This document shows positions 9,651 through 22,716 of a DNA stretch of 64,000 nt, one piece after another. Every line of letters begins with the position of its first letter. Position 1 is the stretch's first letter. Source of the DNA: Brachypodius melanocephalos. Taxonomy: Eukaryota; Chordata; Aves; Passeriformes; Pycnonotidae. A program made the translations under genes and the position numbers. A model generated the notes under the pieces. It did not search any database. It was not told where the DNA came from and saw only the letters and a program-made list of their open reading frames with translations. Where the stretch lies: the NCBI GenBank assembly GCA_013398615.1, contig VZSR01003803.1:65316413-65380412 (forward strand), given 5' to 3'.

Positions 9651-11836
9651 ACTGTGACTCAGGTGTGGCCACAGGAGTGGTGGGCTCTTAGGCAGGTACC
9701 TCTCTGAAGTGTCTCTCAGCAAACCTTGGAGCATCCTTGCTCCCAGCTCTGCCTGTTACAAATCCAGTGGAGGTGGCACTCAGCAGCCAGGCACCAAGAA
9801 GGCAGACAGTGTAAGGCCTGCTCCTGCGAAACCTGAATCCCTTAACACATCTAACCCATGAGTGTCTGACTTACAGTGCAGATAATAGTGTAGAAGGGAT
9901 GCTAAAAACCAGCAAGTTACTTAGGCAATGCAGTAGCAAAAGGAAGGTGAGGGTAATAGGCCTCTCTACAATTGCATTTTGCTTGCTTTTCATTCTTGAC
10001 AACAATGGGACATGTGTAGTGGATGGAAATTTTCCCCATCTCCAGGATGCCATTTTTCCAATGCAATTTTTGTTGTTTTAATCCTCAAAACTTATCTCTT
10101 GTTCCATGTGTTCTGGGTGCTCTGTGGACCATGCAGATTTGCCTGTGGGATGCTCACGCTCACCTCCCTCCTGCTGGCAGGGAAGGAATGTAGGCTGCAG
10201 AGGAGCCATAGAGGAGTGGGGCTGGTTGGATGGATGTGGCCCAACCAACCTTGTTCTCAGTCAGCACCCTGCATTGTTGAAGCAGAGGTTATGAATGTGT
10301 GTTCTCTGGAAATGGCTGCTGTGAGCTGCAGTTCATCACAGCATTAGCAGGTCACAAGCATTAAGCTTGGTGTACTCTTGCTTCTGCACAGCATGAGTTC
10401 CTGCACCCTGAACTTCATTTCTGCAAACCTCTATAAATGTTTGGTTGTACATTTTGAAATGTACTTAATTTTGTAATAACTATAATTCTACAATTTTATT
10501 CCATAATATGTTACAGAAGGAGTTTGACCACTAGCTAGTTGTTTGAAGTACAGCTTTAATGGCTGAACTGTTGTTGAAATTATAGATTCACCTTTAGTGA
10601 TAAAGGACCTCTGCATCTGCCAGCCTGAGTGATTTCATGGGCTTTTTTGGCCTACAGCTGTTAATAGATTTCAAAATCACCATTTTGATAAAGAGTCTCA
10701 AGGAAGGGGTTTTTTATAGCAGATTCATTTTTCATATTTTGTTTTTCTCTGGTGATTATAGCAAATCTACCTGGTTTCAATTTAATTAAAGTATCTTAAC
10801 TTGGCAGAGCAACATAATCATAAGATATAGGAGTTTTCAAATATAAAAAAATGCAATTGCTTATTGTGAAAAAAAAAAAAGTCTTACTTCAAGTGAAATT
10901 ACAGGCTTTTCTCATATATTTAACCTAAGTGTTGAATCACTAACTAAGGGCTAACTATATTGCATAATTAAGCAAATCCTAGAAGGTTCCAATTATTTTA
11001 CTGGAACTTGAAATGTATTTCATGCTTTCTAAAATGTTTTCTCAATATATTGGCTTCTTCTTCTAAAATAACAGCTGGGAGTAGGGAGCAGTGAACCTAT
11101 ATTAAATCTGAGTTGAACTATATTTTTCAGAGATGTACTGCATTATTTTTAAATGATGCATTCATGACAACACTGTAATTTCACCAGAACTACTGGATCA
11201 TGTTGTTCTAGGGCTTTCTGTGTTTATGAAGTCACTGCCACTCAGTCTAAGTGCATCACTCTTTTAATTTATCTGCATATAAAAGCTGTCCATATTTTTA
11301 GAGTTACAGCCACAAGCACCCTGACATAGAAGCATATACTCTACTTGTTTCAGAAAAATTATCTCCTTTTCTGAATATATTGCCAGAACCTCTTGCAAAG
11401 AGGGAAGATGGAGTCAGCAGAAACTCCATCAAATGATGATATCTTTGTCCTCTCACTGGGTGATGTGCTTGCAAGTGAGAGATTTTCAAAAGGTTTCATG
11501 CTCTGTCAGTGTCTGAAAGTTCAGGTTCACAAAAGCATTTCTCATTGGTCTAGAAATCTCAGACAGTCTCTTTGTTTTATCTTTTAGATGATCTCCAGCC
11601 CTGATGAAACATCCTGAACATAAGGTAGTTAGATATTTCTGGTTCTGAACTCTAAAGATGAGGTCTCCGAGAAGTATCAAATAACGAAAGAGAAGTAATT
11701 TCATCTTTGGAAATGAAGAGGGGTTTTGGCTTTCTTTCAAAGTTCAGGTATTTTTCAAGCTTTGAGTACAAAGTGCTGTATTTTATATTTCTCTCTCTAC
11801 ATATATATAATCACACTTCTTTACTGTGCCTGCAAC
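9651..11836. other. anonymous sequence
   Basis: The first part (to about 10350) is less AT-rich, with overlapping short frames on both strands. The rest, 10400-11300, is very AT-rich with few open frames. No family is recognised. A splice-bounded 70-nt open interval at 9877-9946 was judged too weak to call. Confidence 0.6.
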
Positions 11837-12005
11837 CAAGCACTGGAACAGATTGCCCAGAGAGATTGTGGAATCTCCCTCACTGGATATATTCCAGAAC
11901 CTTCTGGACACATTCTGTGCTCTGGGATGATCCTGCTTGAGCAGGGAGATTGGACCTGATGAACCACTGTGGTCCCTTCTAACCTGACCAGTTCTGTGAT
12001 TTGTG
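11837..12005 (+). mobile_element. CR1 LINE fragment, 3' end with terminal octamer
   Basis: Reads GCACTGGAACAGATTGCCCA, then AGAGATTGTGGAATCTCC, TTGAGCAGGGAGATTGGACC, GGTCCCTTCTAACCTGACCA and TTCTGTGATT. This is the forward 3' end of CR1, finishing at the ATTCTGTG-type octamer. It is a 5'-truncated copy of about 170 bp, and the only CR1 here on the plus strand. Confidence 0.88.
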
Positions 12006-12070
12006 ACTTATAATGCTTTCTCAGTGTCATAAATACATCGATCAACTCAGCTGAGCAAGGCAGAGCCACC

Positions 12071-12116
12071 GCAGAAAGGTTCCTAAAATAATGGCAGAAA
12101 GGTTCCTAAAATAATG
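12071..12116. repeat. perfect tandem duplication, 23 bp x 2
   Basis: The unit beginning GCAGAAAGGTTCCTAAAATA occurs at 12071-12093 and 12094-12116 with no mismatch, implying a recent local duplication. Confidence 0.95.
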
Positions 12117-12810
12117 ACACATAAATAATTTTATGTGCTGGATATTTTGAGGGGGTTGTTTGTTTAGTTTGACATAAGAGAAGTTTGGAGATTACAAAGA
12201 ATAAGTGGTCAAACTTCAGCAGAAGGTTAAATTAACAGAAATCTCTCTCTGTGCTTCCTCAGTGACACTCCAGCTGGGACACTGCAGCTTCATGCAAATA
12301 TCAAATTGCTTCTTAGACTGAGTTGTGAAAAACTGGCCATAAAAAAAAGTAGACTGGCACTGGTAGTTTTGATCTTTAAATTCTTGCTTTTCAAAATACT
12401 GTTGAATCTAGAGCACCGTAAGAAGGGATCATCACTGCTGAGTTATCATCTTTACAATAAATTTCGTTTTCATTCCAGAGGATGCTGTGGCAAAAAAATT
12501 GGCCATAATTACAATTACAGAGTCCTACTTTCCAATAATAATATTAAATGCAGAACACAAAGATAAGCTCAAGTTGTATTTGAAACTGCTTTATCAGCAC
12601 ACAACATTCAAGACAAGAAAATACTGATTTGAAAAATGGGAATTGATTTACCTGTTCAGTAAAAAGTCTTGGAAAACATGAAAACTGCAGCTCATAGAGA
12701 AAGAGAGAGGAGCTATTCAGTGCCCTCTGTGCCTTTCCTTAACAAAGGGTTTGAGGCACCCTTCCTCCCACTACGATAGTGTTTGATGCTATACAAATAT
12801 GATTTTTTAG

Positions 12811-12884
12811 GATTTTGGGCTTTGTTTTGGGTTTGGTGTGTGTGTGGGTGTTGTTTGAAGGGTTTTTTTGTGGTTTTTTGGTAA
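12811..12884. repeat. G/T-rich low-complexity tract
   Basis: About 74 bases almost only G and T, including GTGTGTGTGTGGG and runs of GGG and TTTTTTT. It encodes spurious frames. Confidence 0.8.
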
Positions 12885-15800
12885 TGTACTGCATGAAGAT
12901 GCTTAAGAAATACTCCTGTCTTGCGATATCTGGGCTTATACATTTGCATGCCTGGAGTATTGTCTTGGCATCTTTGCCTTTATGCAAAGTGAAGTGAGGC
13001 ATTAGCTCAAATTTAACTTAGCTGCAAGAAAGGCAGTTTTATTTGTAAGTGAAATTAAGGTAATATATGCACTCTGACATGTCTCAAGGCAAGTGAAATT
13101 CTTTGTCTTAAACATATTTACATAATTTTCGATGCCTTTTGCATCTTGTTGTGTTTTCACCTTATATTTCTAAGTTCCCTGTATCTCACAGAACAAACAA
13201 ATGGAAAATGAAGCTGAAAAGCTTTAAAAATCTTCTATTTGCATTCTGGGAAATGGCTCATTAATTACAACTGGAAATATGAAATGTGAAAGGCTGACAG
13301 CAGAGTCAGCTCAGGTTTGTGACAATGATCATTTTATGACTTGCATCATGTCAGTCTCCCAGTAGATTCTCTTCTGCTCACGGAATAAGTGAATAGTGAG
13401 TAAATGACTTTTTACAGTTGCCAGGTAGCTTGGAGCACAGTGTTGTGTACTAAAATTATGTTTATTTCTATATTCTTGGGTCTAGTTTTAGATTGCCTGC
13501 CTGGCATCAAAACTGCAAGATGAGTGACCCCACGTTCCTAATCCTTGTTTTGTGTTTGAGGATGATACAGCTGAAGCAGGTTGATGTTACAGCTCCCATC
13601 TCTCACAGTCTTCACAAGTCTTATTTGGGCAGGCTGAGGGGACAAGAGGTTTGGAAAGGTAAAGTTTTCACTGGTGCTGACAACTTTCCCACCACTCTTA
13701 ATGTAGGCAGGAACCTGTTAGAATGGGAGACAAACCAACCCTATCCATGAGGAAGGTGGCTAAGTGGCAGGAGGGAGTCATGAAAATGAGAGGGTAAGAC
13801 AGACCCCCAAACCCCTGAAGAGCAAGTGGAAACATATTCTGGGCTTAGGAAAATATTGAATATTGAGAGCCAAAAAAAAAAAAAGCAGTAGAGGAAAAAA
13901 TTAATGATGTTTCATCTAGTAGAAATAAATAATTGCATCAATAAAAGATTTATCTTTTATTCCAGTCTATACGGGTTGTCAATAACAACATATTCTCTCA
14001 ATTTTATTGCTATTATTTAATAACTCTTAAGTAGGAGTAGCTGCAGATGAGAGCAGTTGTTCCTTCTATGGCTGCATTTTGTTATTTTGATCTTCTTTAG
14101 TTAAAAATATGAAATGTGAGTGGATCTGACACTATAATACATTGCTACACCATTCTAGTAACTCCATCATGGCTGGGCTGGGACCTGCAGAGTGCACAGA
14201 AGTGTAAAGTCTCAATTTAGATAAATGAAGTACTTATGTGCAACAGTGCTTGCAACAGTAATGTTATCTGAGAACGATAGCTAATGCATATGGTACAATT
14301 TTTTATGAAATGTATGAATCATCTGTCTTTTGGGGAACTCATTGTAACTTCCTTCTCCTGATGCTGTGTCAATGTAGCAATATAATTTCTGTTTCTCACG
14401 CATTTTTTTCTCAATGGAAAAAGAGGCAGCAAACACCAGCATTTAATAATCACAGCCTTCAGAATACAGCACAAGCTACAAAAGCATACAAATAAGCTGG
14501 GAGCATGCAGAGTTATGGAGGAAAGAACAGCATGTTCCTCAAAATTTGCAAGCACCCATTTGGAGGAGTGCTGTGAAGGAGAACTGCCATGGAGGTTGGC
14601 ACCAGTCTATGTGCCAGGGCTTGCTGTGGATTATTCTGGACCAATGGCTTCCCCAGCAGTAGATGCTATTGAGATTTCTCACACAGCTTTCATGCTTCAT
14701 CCTTTGGAAATATCCTTGGAATGTGTTCTGGCTATCAGGGAGTGAAATTTTTGGGTGGGCTGCTTGCCTGGTGTATAACAATCTGGGCAGAATGGATACC
14801 TTCAGATTTCTACAGTTCAACTAGCAATTGATTTTCTCTGGAGACAGGATTACAGTTGCCAAGACAGTTTCTTGGCCCAGTTACCATTTACACAGTGGGC
14901 TCCCCCTGGAAAACCATGCAGGCATATCTGGGGATGTCTTCAGTTAGCATAGCATGGGTCGACCATATTGTCTGATCAGGTTTTGTGTGTGTCTTTCATT
15001 TGTTCATGCCTGCAAATAGAGCATATAGTCAGTTCCAGATTAAAACCTTGTTGAAAAAGTATGATTAGTTGTTTTCCAGGAAAACTATGAAAATTGTGAA
15101 TAACCCCTGTTACATTTTCTTTTTCTGGGGATATTTAATAATGTTTTGTCCAGATAGAACAAGGAAAACCTACTCCTTTTAATTTCCTATTCCACATCTA
15201 CTAAGGTAGTGGCTACCAAAGTAGAACAAGAGTGGCATAACCTTGGAATGTTTGGCATTACAAAATCCCAAAGGATTGAAATCTCAGCAGCCTTTTCCCG
15301 TAAGAAAAATAGTATAAAATTAAAATTAAATGAAGCATAGTGGAACAAAAAGTGTGGGTAGAAAAGAATTGATAGTGCTTACTGTGGCTTAACATTTTCT
15401 AGACTGAACTGATTCAGATTTCATAAAACTCTGAATGTAATTTGAGCATTTATATTGTGAACTGCAAAGCCTGTGCAGTTAGTGCAGTCCTTCTGTTGTC
15501 CCAGTGGTCTGTGAATTAGGGGCTTGCTGGAGATCTGGATTAGCCTGGCTGCATGCAGAAAACATTCTTGCGTGTTCAAATCCCATTTCACCTTTCTCAT
15601 GTCTCATTCTTCCCTAAGCCCCATTGCATTTTTAAAGATCATAATGACAAGAACCAGAGATAAGATGTGTTTTTCACGTTGTTTAATTTTTCATATGTGG
15701 AAAACACAGGGGTGACTAAAAGGGTAGTGATTAAAGTCTGAGGTTGAATGTAACCAAGTTTTCCTGATCTCTAGTTAGACTAATCAGAGAGACTTCGTTT

Positions 15801-16082
15801 TTGTTTGGCAGCTTTTATTGCTTGACTTCAGTGATATCTCAAAGCATGCATTTAAGGCAGTCTCTGCTGTGCCACTGCTTCTTGAGAGCAGATTTCATTT
15901 CACTTTGGTGAGGAGATTCAGTGTGCCTAACTTAGGTGCTGAAATCCCTCATGCTGTCAAAGACTGGAAAATAATCTCTTCTCTATGCCTTTTGCCACAT
16001 ACACAGATGTAGAAACACATCATGGGGCAAAATGCTGAGCATGCTAAATCCAGCATGGCCATTAAGGTTGGAATGGAATAGC

Positions 16083-16115
16083 ATATACATGTATCATATA
16101 CATATATATATATAT
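16083..16115. repeat. AT-rich microsatellite
   Basis: Imperfect ATACAT units followed by (AT)n, ending before CTCC. Confidence 0.8.
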
Positions 16116-16579
16116 CTCCAGTACAGGTAGGATTTATTGTAAGAAGAAAAACAAAGTAAAACCACAGCTGGTGATTTGATGAATTTATGTTTTTGAATGA
16201 AGACTAACTAGTTATCACCAAAGTTATCTGGATGATAAGCTGAATGTTCTACTTATCACTTTGATATATTTGATTTCTTTGAACTGAATTAGCTCTAGTT
16301 TTGCCATAAATAATACCTCTTTTTTTTATAAAGATTTTTTCAAAGCTTCCAAGTCATGTGAGATTAGACATATCCGAGGATGCTGATTCTCACACTAGTC
16401 AGGACTTGAAATAGGTGATGGGTATGTTAATTCTAGAGCTGATTCCTGTCCCAACCACTGCCCATGGCAGAAGGTGATACTTACCCATTTTTTATTGCTT
16501 CCAAATACCATGCATGGACACAATGAATCCATACTGGTTTTATTTGGGATGGAAACAATTTTCTTCATAGGATCTGACC

Positions 16580-17105
16580 TGGATTACGTTTTGGGTTTGT
16601 GCTGGTGGAAAAGGTGTTAATAACATACCTACACCTCAGTGATTGCTGAACAGCACTAAACACAGAGCCATGGCCTTTTCTGCTCCTCACCCCATGCCAC
16701 CAGTGAGGAGGCTGGGGATGCACAAGGACTCGGAAGGGGACGCAGCCAGGACAGCTGACTCCAAATCACCCAGGGGATATCCCACACCGTATGGTGTCAT
16801 GCTCAGCCTACAGGGCAGAGGGGAAGAAGGAAGAAGGTGATGTTTGGAGTGATGGTGTTTGTCTCACCAATTCACTGTTACATGTGGTGGAGTGTGGCTT
16901 TCCTGGAAATGGCTGAACACCCATCTGCCCATGGTAAGTGGTGAATGAGTTCCTTATTTTCTTTGCTTTAGCTATTAAATGGTCTTTATTTCAGCCTGTG
17001 AGGTTTGGTGCTTTTACCCTTCTGATTCTTCTCCCCATGCTACTGATGGGAAACTGAGTAAGTGGCTGTGTGGGTCTGAGCTGCCTTCTGGGCTTATACC
17101 ACCAT
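16580..17105 (+). mobile_element. avian endogenous-retrovirus solo LTR, old and decayed
   Basis: The order of motifs matches an abundant avian ERV LTR I recognise: GGTTTGTGCTGGTGG, then GCCTTTTCTGCTCCTCACCC, GAGGAGGCTGGGGATGCACA, ATCCCACACCGTATGG, GTCATGCTCAGC (a decayed CRE), GGCTGAACACCCATCTGCCC, CATGGTAAGTGGTGAATGAG, CTATTAAATGGTCTTTATTT (ATTAAA polyadenylation signal) and CTGGGCTTATACCACCA near the 3' end. The TATA box is lost (CCTACAGG). Only about four CpGs remain, so the copy is much older than the LTR at 7792. No viral coding sequence is present. The boundaries are approximate. Confidence 0.7.
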
Positions 17106-20100
17106 AGAATCAATTTCACACTCTTTTTACAAGAATAAATACATGAGGTTATTAGCTCAAGGTTGCAAAATGAGTCAGTAATGGGTGCTGCTGTCCACTG
17201 GGATCTCAGCTATTCTGTTGAGCTATCACAGTCATGATTCTTGGCCTGAATAGTTGGCAGAACTGTGTGGCAGAACATGGCAGGAAAGGATACCATCAAT
17301 TTAAAGGAAACATCAGATTCCATCAGTTGAATCTTTTCACAAAGAAAAACTGGTACCCCAGCTTCTGTCGGCTACTTACTAAAAAGCAAGTAGTCAAGGT
17401 TGTTTATTAAAATGCAATTACAATATGTTGCCTTCTGTTCTATTCTTCCACACTAATAAGCAAGATATTTAGTAAATCAACTGCTTTCAACGAACGAGAG
17501 CCAGCTAATTAATACAAAACCTCTTTTGCAGCACTATAAAAGAGTATCCAAAACAGTGAATGCATCTAGAGGACAACAGAACATAACTGTTTATTGTAGC
17601 ATTTCATTTACACAGTTGCAGTTGGCAATTATTTAGAAGTTTTAGAAATATTTATAGCATAGTATACTGCATATTGTAATATTTTTTAAAAAGTGCATGA
17701 TATAATTTGCAATGTGCTTTATGGAGGAATTCTTCACAGCAAAGCTTATGCTGTCTTCATAAATATCTTTATAGACATTGGTAGACAAGGGTACAAAGGA
17801 AATTATGAAATAAGCATGATGACACTCTGAGATTGTCACAATGGTGGCATCTGGTCTTTGTGTCCATTTGCTTTGTTTTGTCAGGAAAGTTTTCAAATCT
17901 AAGGGCCATCTTTATGATAATTTTCCTTTTTGCAGTACCTTGCAGAACAGACTGTTGTTCAGAACACCTGTCTGGTAGAGTACAGCCCAGAGAACAAGCA
18001 AAAGGAGGTGTGCTTCTGGCTGTGCATTTCTTGTATCCACCCTAGGACTGCTGTTGCCATGAAGCTTTGCTCTAGCATCAATTAAACCTCAGACATCTCT
18101 TCAGCTTCTGGAGATCTTGAGTGTTTTCAAAAGATACTGGTAATCAAGCTAGGACCCCCATCCAGCTAAGAGTGTGTCAGGAAGTAAGAAGGTTTACCCC
18201 TTTGAGAGGGAAGAGAGGCTTAGGGGATAGTTATGTCATGTGACTGGTTAAATATGAAATAAAATGTCCCATTTGGTTGTGACAGAGGTACACTTATGTA
18301 CTACCTTCAGTGGCACTACAGACATGAAGAGTCAGGTCGTGAGCACATGTTCAGGAGTGCCACATACTGCAGGTCAAATTGGTCACCTAGAATAGCAAGA
18401 CGACTGCAACAAAGCTAACCTTAGCCTGTAGTGAGGTCACATAAGCTCAGGGGTGAGTGCCAGTGAGGCAGGAAGCACTGTCCAGCTGCAAGGCCTGCAG
18501 GCTTTCACACAGTGCAATGTGGATGGCAGCTCCCCACCAGTTTTACACAGCAACCCGCTGCAGGAAAGGGCAAAATCTGTGTGGAGGGACCTTCTGCCTG
18601 ACCAGGCTTCACCCACGAGTTCCTGTTGCAAGGCTGATGTACATATGGCACAGGACTTGGGCAAAGGGCTCTCCCTGAACACCAAGCATGAGGCTGCCTG
18701 TGCTGGTGTCATGGGTTGTGTGGGGACAAGCCTTCTCTGACCAAGTTCCAGGGTTTCCCGGGAGCTCCTGCCTGCCTTGCAATGCAATTGGCTAAATACA
18801 AAAGCTTCCACACTCTGAAATGTTCACCCTTCAACTAAAGCTACTGTGGGTGGCATTATTATTACTATTAGAATTAAAAGTAAGCCTTTCCTTTTTATGA
18901 CTTTTTATGGGCAGTGACTGTGTACAATGTCTGCATCTGAGTTATTCATGTGCAGCACCATTGCAGCACCAGCAGATGAAGTTCTGTGTTAAAATATGAT
19001 TTGTCTTCATCGTAAATTGGTGATCCAGATAAATGCGTAGGCTGCAGACCATATTGGGCAACCAGCTCAGATTCATAAATTTACAGATTTTGTAAAATCT
19101 GAAGTTAGATGAAAGGGAGGAAAGCAATTCTCCATGTGCAGTGACCTCTGTTGACCTCATTATTTCTGATGCCCCATTGTTATGTACATACCTGCTGCTT
19201 ATTCTCCACTTCCCATCTCTCTATGCCAATTGCTTATTTCTCTCTCCCACACTTTGACTGTGTAATTCAGAGAGCAGAGAAACTGATACTCAATTCCTGG
19301 GCTATGCCAAACACACTGAGACTCAGGCCTGTAAATTACTCCAATGCAAATGACTGTAATAAGCCTCATTAACAACATATTCCCATCAGGATGGCACTTA
19401 AACACATTTATAAAAGTAAGGATATGCTTATGTTCCATTGAAAATAATGTTACTGAGGTGTACATTTAGAATTCAGTATGTGTTTTTTTCACCCAGGCAC
19501 AGCTTCTAATTCAGTTGTCTGAAGCTGTCGATCGAAAACTCTGCATCAGCCCCAAGGAAAGGGAAGCCTAGATTACATGTTGTAATCAGGAAAATTACTG
19601 TTTGACTGCTATTGGCATTTCCTTGGCACTTCATCACCAGGCTGTGAGTGCCCACAATCATTCTTTGCCTTTCTGCTGCATCTCATTCCAGTCAAGGATC
19701 TCAATACGTGTTACAAATGGCACCAGATTTGGTGAGAAGCTGAGTGTCAGTAATTGATTGATTAGCTGTCTTCTTAATAATATCTACCCTTTTTATAAAA
19801 TCTGGGCTTTCACATTAAGGCTCAAGTTTGATTTGGCAACAGATTTCAGATTTGTATTCTTCATGCAGCTAACAGCAACTGTTGTTAAGTTTGGAAAAGA
19901 GAGTTACATGATTTTAAATCCCTGTATTTCATGTATAATGCTCAGGTTTGGAGCCCTCTGCATTATGTGTGGCCCCCATTTTCACTGGCTTTGACAGTGT
20001 TGAGCCAAAAAATAGCAAGTCCACCCAATGCCTGCAGGTTTATGATGCAGGATGTAAAGCGGTAAGAAGGCCTTTAGCACTACAGTGATTTAGATTGGTT

Positions 20101-22670
20101 TGTTTGGCTTTTACTGTTTCCATTTTTAAGCAACTGTAGGCAGGGCTCGTTGACTGTGCTCTTTCTCATTTGCTCTGATGCAATGAGATCTTAGAGTCCA
20201 ATTAAACACTGTTCCCAGCAGCTCTCTGGGAAGTTTTATGCAAACTGTTACACTTACAGTATGAGAACAAGCTGCGTTATTGGGTTTTTCTCAGACTGTC
20301 AAAACATTTAGCAATTCTATCCAGGCTGGAGCTGCAATCGTGCCTACTCACAGAAACAAAACATCACATGTGCAGAAGGAGCAGAAGTGTGAAAAGTCTG
20401 TACCAGAGGTCTCCTCCTTCTGCCCTGAGGTGATGGGTGCTGGGATGGAAGAACTACCATGTCTGGGCGAGTCTACTTTCTAAATTAAATTATTTGTATA
20501 ATTTATTCAGAGTAAAATATGTTTTATATGCTTTTAATATTGCTTGCTGTGTTTCAGGAAAAACAGGTGCATAGAGGATGAGAGAAACCGTTTGGGAGAT
20601 TGAGGGTTAAAACATTATACCCTTCATCTATTGATTGTTAGCAGTATCAGAGGCAATATGTTTTGAAGCTCTTTCAAAGCTTTAATAATAATTTGTCTGC
20701 CATTCACACATGTAGATGTTACAAAAAAGATGCTTAATAATGTTCCTTACAGAAAGGGTTTTTTTTTTTAAAAAAAATGTTCTTATAAGACAAGGTTAAA
20801 AATCAATGCGAATAAAAGGAGAAGTCTAATGATCATACAACTAAGTCTTTGAAAAAATCTTATTAATCTTTCTCTTATTTTAGACTATAGAGAAAGCAAA
20901 GCTTTTGATAGACTAATTAGAAGCTGAAATGTGTTTATTACCTTTTTTTTTATATCTTCTCATTTTCTATTGATCAGGTTGGCTTGATCCATTCATCTCA
21001 TCTTTGAGCTCATTTCATCATGGACTGATGAAGTGCTTGAAAAAACCTGTGATGCCAGATAAAATCATTTTTCTAAAACTTTGTTTAGAACTCCAACTCC
21101 AGGTACTTCTTTTTGACTTGGAAGAGGAGAAGGCTTAGATAAGGGAACGGTTTTCTGCATGCTGAATTTTGTCCCCAAACCTGCAGCTTGACTCACCCCT
21201 CCAGTGAAAAGAGCAAAAGGTTAAATCAACAAAAGTAGCTAAATCTACTCCCTCTGGATAATTTTATGAAAACAATAATGCTATTGTTTAGGAATTCATT
21301 TCCTGTTCTCTCACTTTAAGTCAACTTTGTGTATGTGACAGAATTATAGTCTCAGGAGCAAAATAGAATATTGTGACAGAAGTACCTGGTAAACACTGAA
21401 ACAACCACCTAGTTGCAAGGAAAGTGTCACATTTATAACCACAAGAAGGTTTATAAAATTCAGTGTATTAAAGGATATCATTAGTTGCTGTCTCATCACC
21501 ATCCAGGAAGCTCAAAGGGCTCTCTCTTTCAGAGGTATAAAAGAAGCCAATCTAATAATGAGATAATGACATTGCAAGAGACCATGGGTTTACAAAATAT
21601 GCAGAATCATGTTTTCTAGCAATTCTTCTGGATTGCTGAAATGTGTTGGGCACTTCTGAGAGGCCTGGATTGAGGCTCACTCTCATCCTCAGTCCCACCA
21701 CAACCCATGGACAGAGTGGAGCTCTCCCAGACCAGCACTGGGCTGGTCAGAGGGCACACACACTGTCCTGGTGCAGGGCCTGCATTTCCATTCATTCTCT
21801 TTCCATCAGCTTTACAGGGGAGTCAGAGTCATGCCACAGTGTCTGTGTGGTTTTTCTCTCTTTTGGTCTTGAAAAAAGATGGGATTTCTCTGAACAGATC
21901 CTCCTCTCCCCCAGCACAGCCACATTATGGGTTCAGTCAGTGATCACATGGAGGATAAATCTGCTTTGAAAGGAAGGGCAAAGCAACACTTTTGGTGCTG
22001 CCCTTTTCCCCATCCTGGAACCTGTGAGAGACAGCCCACACAGGACTCAGGAGAGTCAGAGTGGCCCAGAAGCTCAGGATGGTGCTGGCTGTCCAGAGCT
22101 GCCAGTGCCCACAGGCCACCACCTCACTGCCAGCTTTGGTGCACCAACACACACGTGCTGGCAGCACCGAGGCTGAGCTCACATGTGACACGGACAAGCT
22201 GTGCCTGATCTGCTGCTGTTCTTTTAATGGCAGTTGTTGAGTTTTAATGATAAAAGTCGGCTGCATTTTCTCTTTTTTCCTCCCCAGCTAACAAGACTCA
22301 AAATAGGGGAAGGATTAAAAAGCGGTAATGAGACTTGATGTAATTTTGCATGTATAGTTCAATGAAAAAATAGAAGCTCAGTTTTACTTCAGCTGTATGT
22401 GGGAAGCTCAAGTGCAACTATGATAATAATAAAAGCTACAATGCCAACTATTTCCTCCTTGATTCCTGGCTTTTCTCTATTGGGTTTCTTCAGCCAGAGA
22501 TAATGAGGAACCCAGAAAGTGTTTCAAGTGAGAGAACTGCTTTGCTTTTATGGAGCTATTGTTTGATGTTGGAAGTAAAATGCTATAAATGATAAAAAAT
22601 TGAGGTATATTTCTGATTAAAGGTAAAATCCAATTCTGTCTATAGGATATTGACTTGCTCTTTGCTATTG
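17106..22670. other. anonymous sequence
   Basis: No gene and no recognised transposon. A T11/A8 block lies at 20759-20777. Less AT-rich islets at 18430-18800 and 21640-22270 produce overlapping frames of about 95-125 codons on both strands, which is expected from low stop density and matches nothing known. Confidence 0.6.
20759..20777. repeat. T11-A8 homopolymer junction
   Basis: Eleven T followed directly by eight A, a self-complementary block. Confidence 0.9.
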
Positions 22671-22716
22671 TGTGCCTTCAGGCAATTTGTGTGCCTTCAG
22701 GCAATTTGTGTGCCTT
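22671..22716. repeat. tandem repeat, 19 bp x 2.4
   Basis: The unit TGTGCCTTCAGGCAATTTG is at 22671-22689 and 22690-22708, with a partial third copy to about 22716. The two full copies are identical. Each unit contains the palindrome GCCTTCAGGC-like core, giving hairpin potential. Confidence 0.95.

Larger units (their letters stand above)
12117..16579. other. anonymous sequence with minor simple repeats
   Basis: No gene or named repeat was recognised. It includes the G/T-rich tract at 12811-12884, an A13 run near 13871 and an AT-rich microsatellite at 16083-16115. Region 14515-14820 has overlapping 76- and 93-codon frames on opposite strands, with no similarity I know. Confidence 0.6.

Noticed and set aside
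9877..9946. 70-nt splice-bounded open block
   Set aside because: The acceptor tract is weak and the frame is short; chance is the simplest explanation.
15540..15590. B-box-like GTTCAAATCCC on the plus strand
   Set aside because: No convincing A box or SINE body around it; a single 11-base resemblance is expected by chance.
16995..17057. 63-nt block with good acceptor, GTAAGT donor and open frames
   Set aside because: It falls within the decayed LTR and matches LTR sequence; listed only as a possible exonisation.
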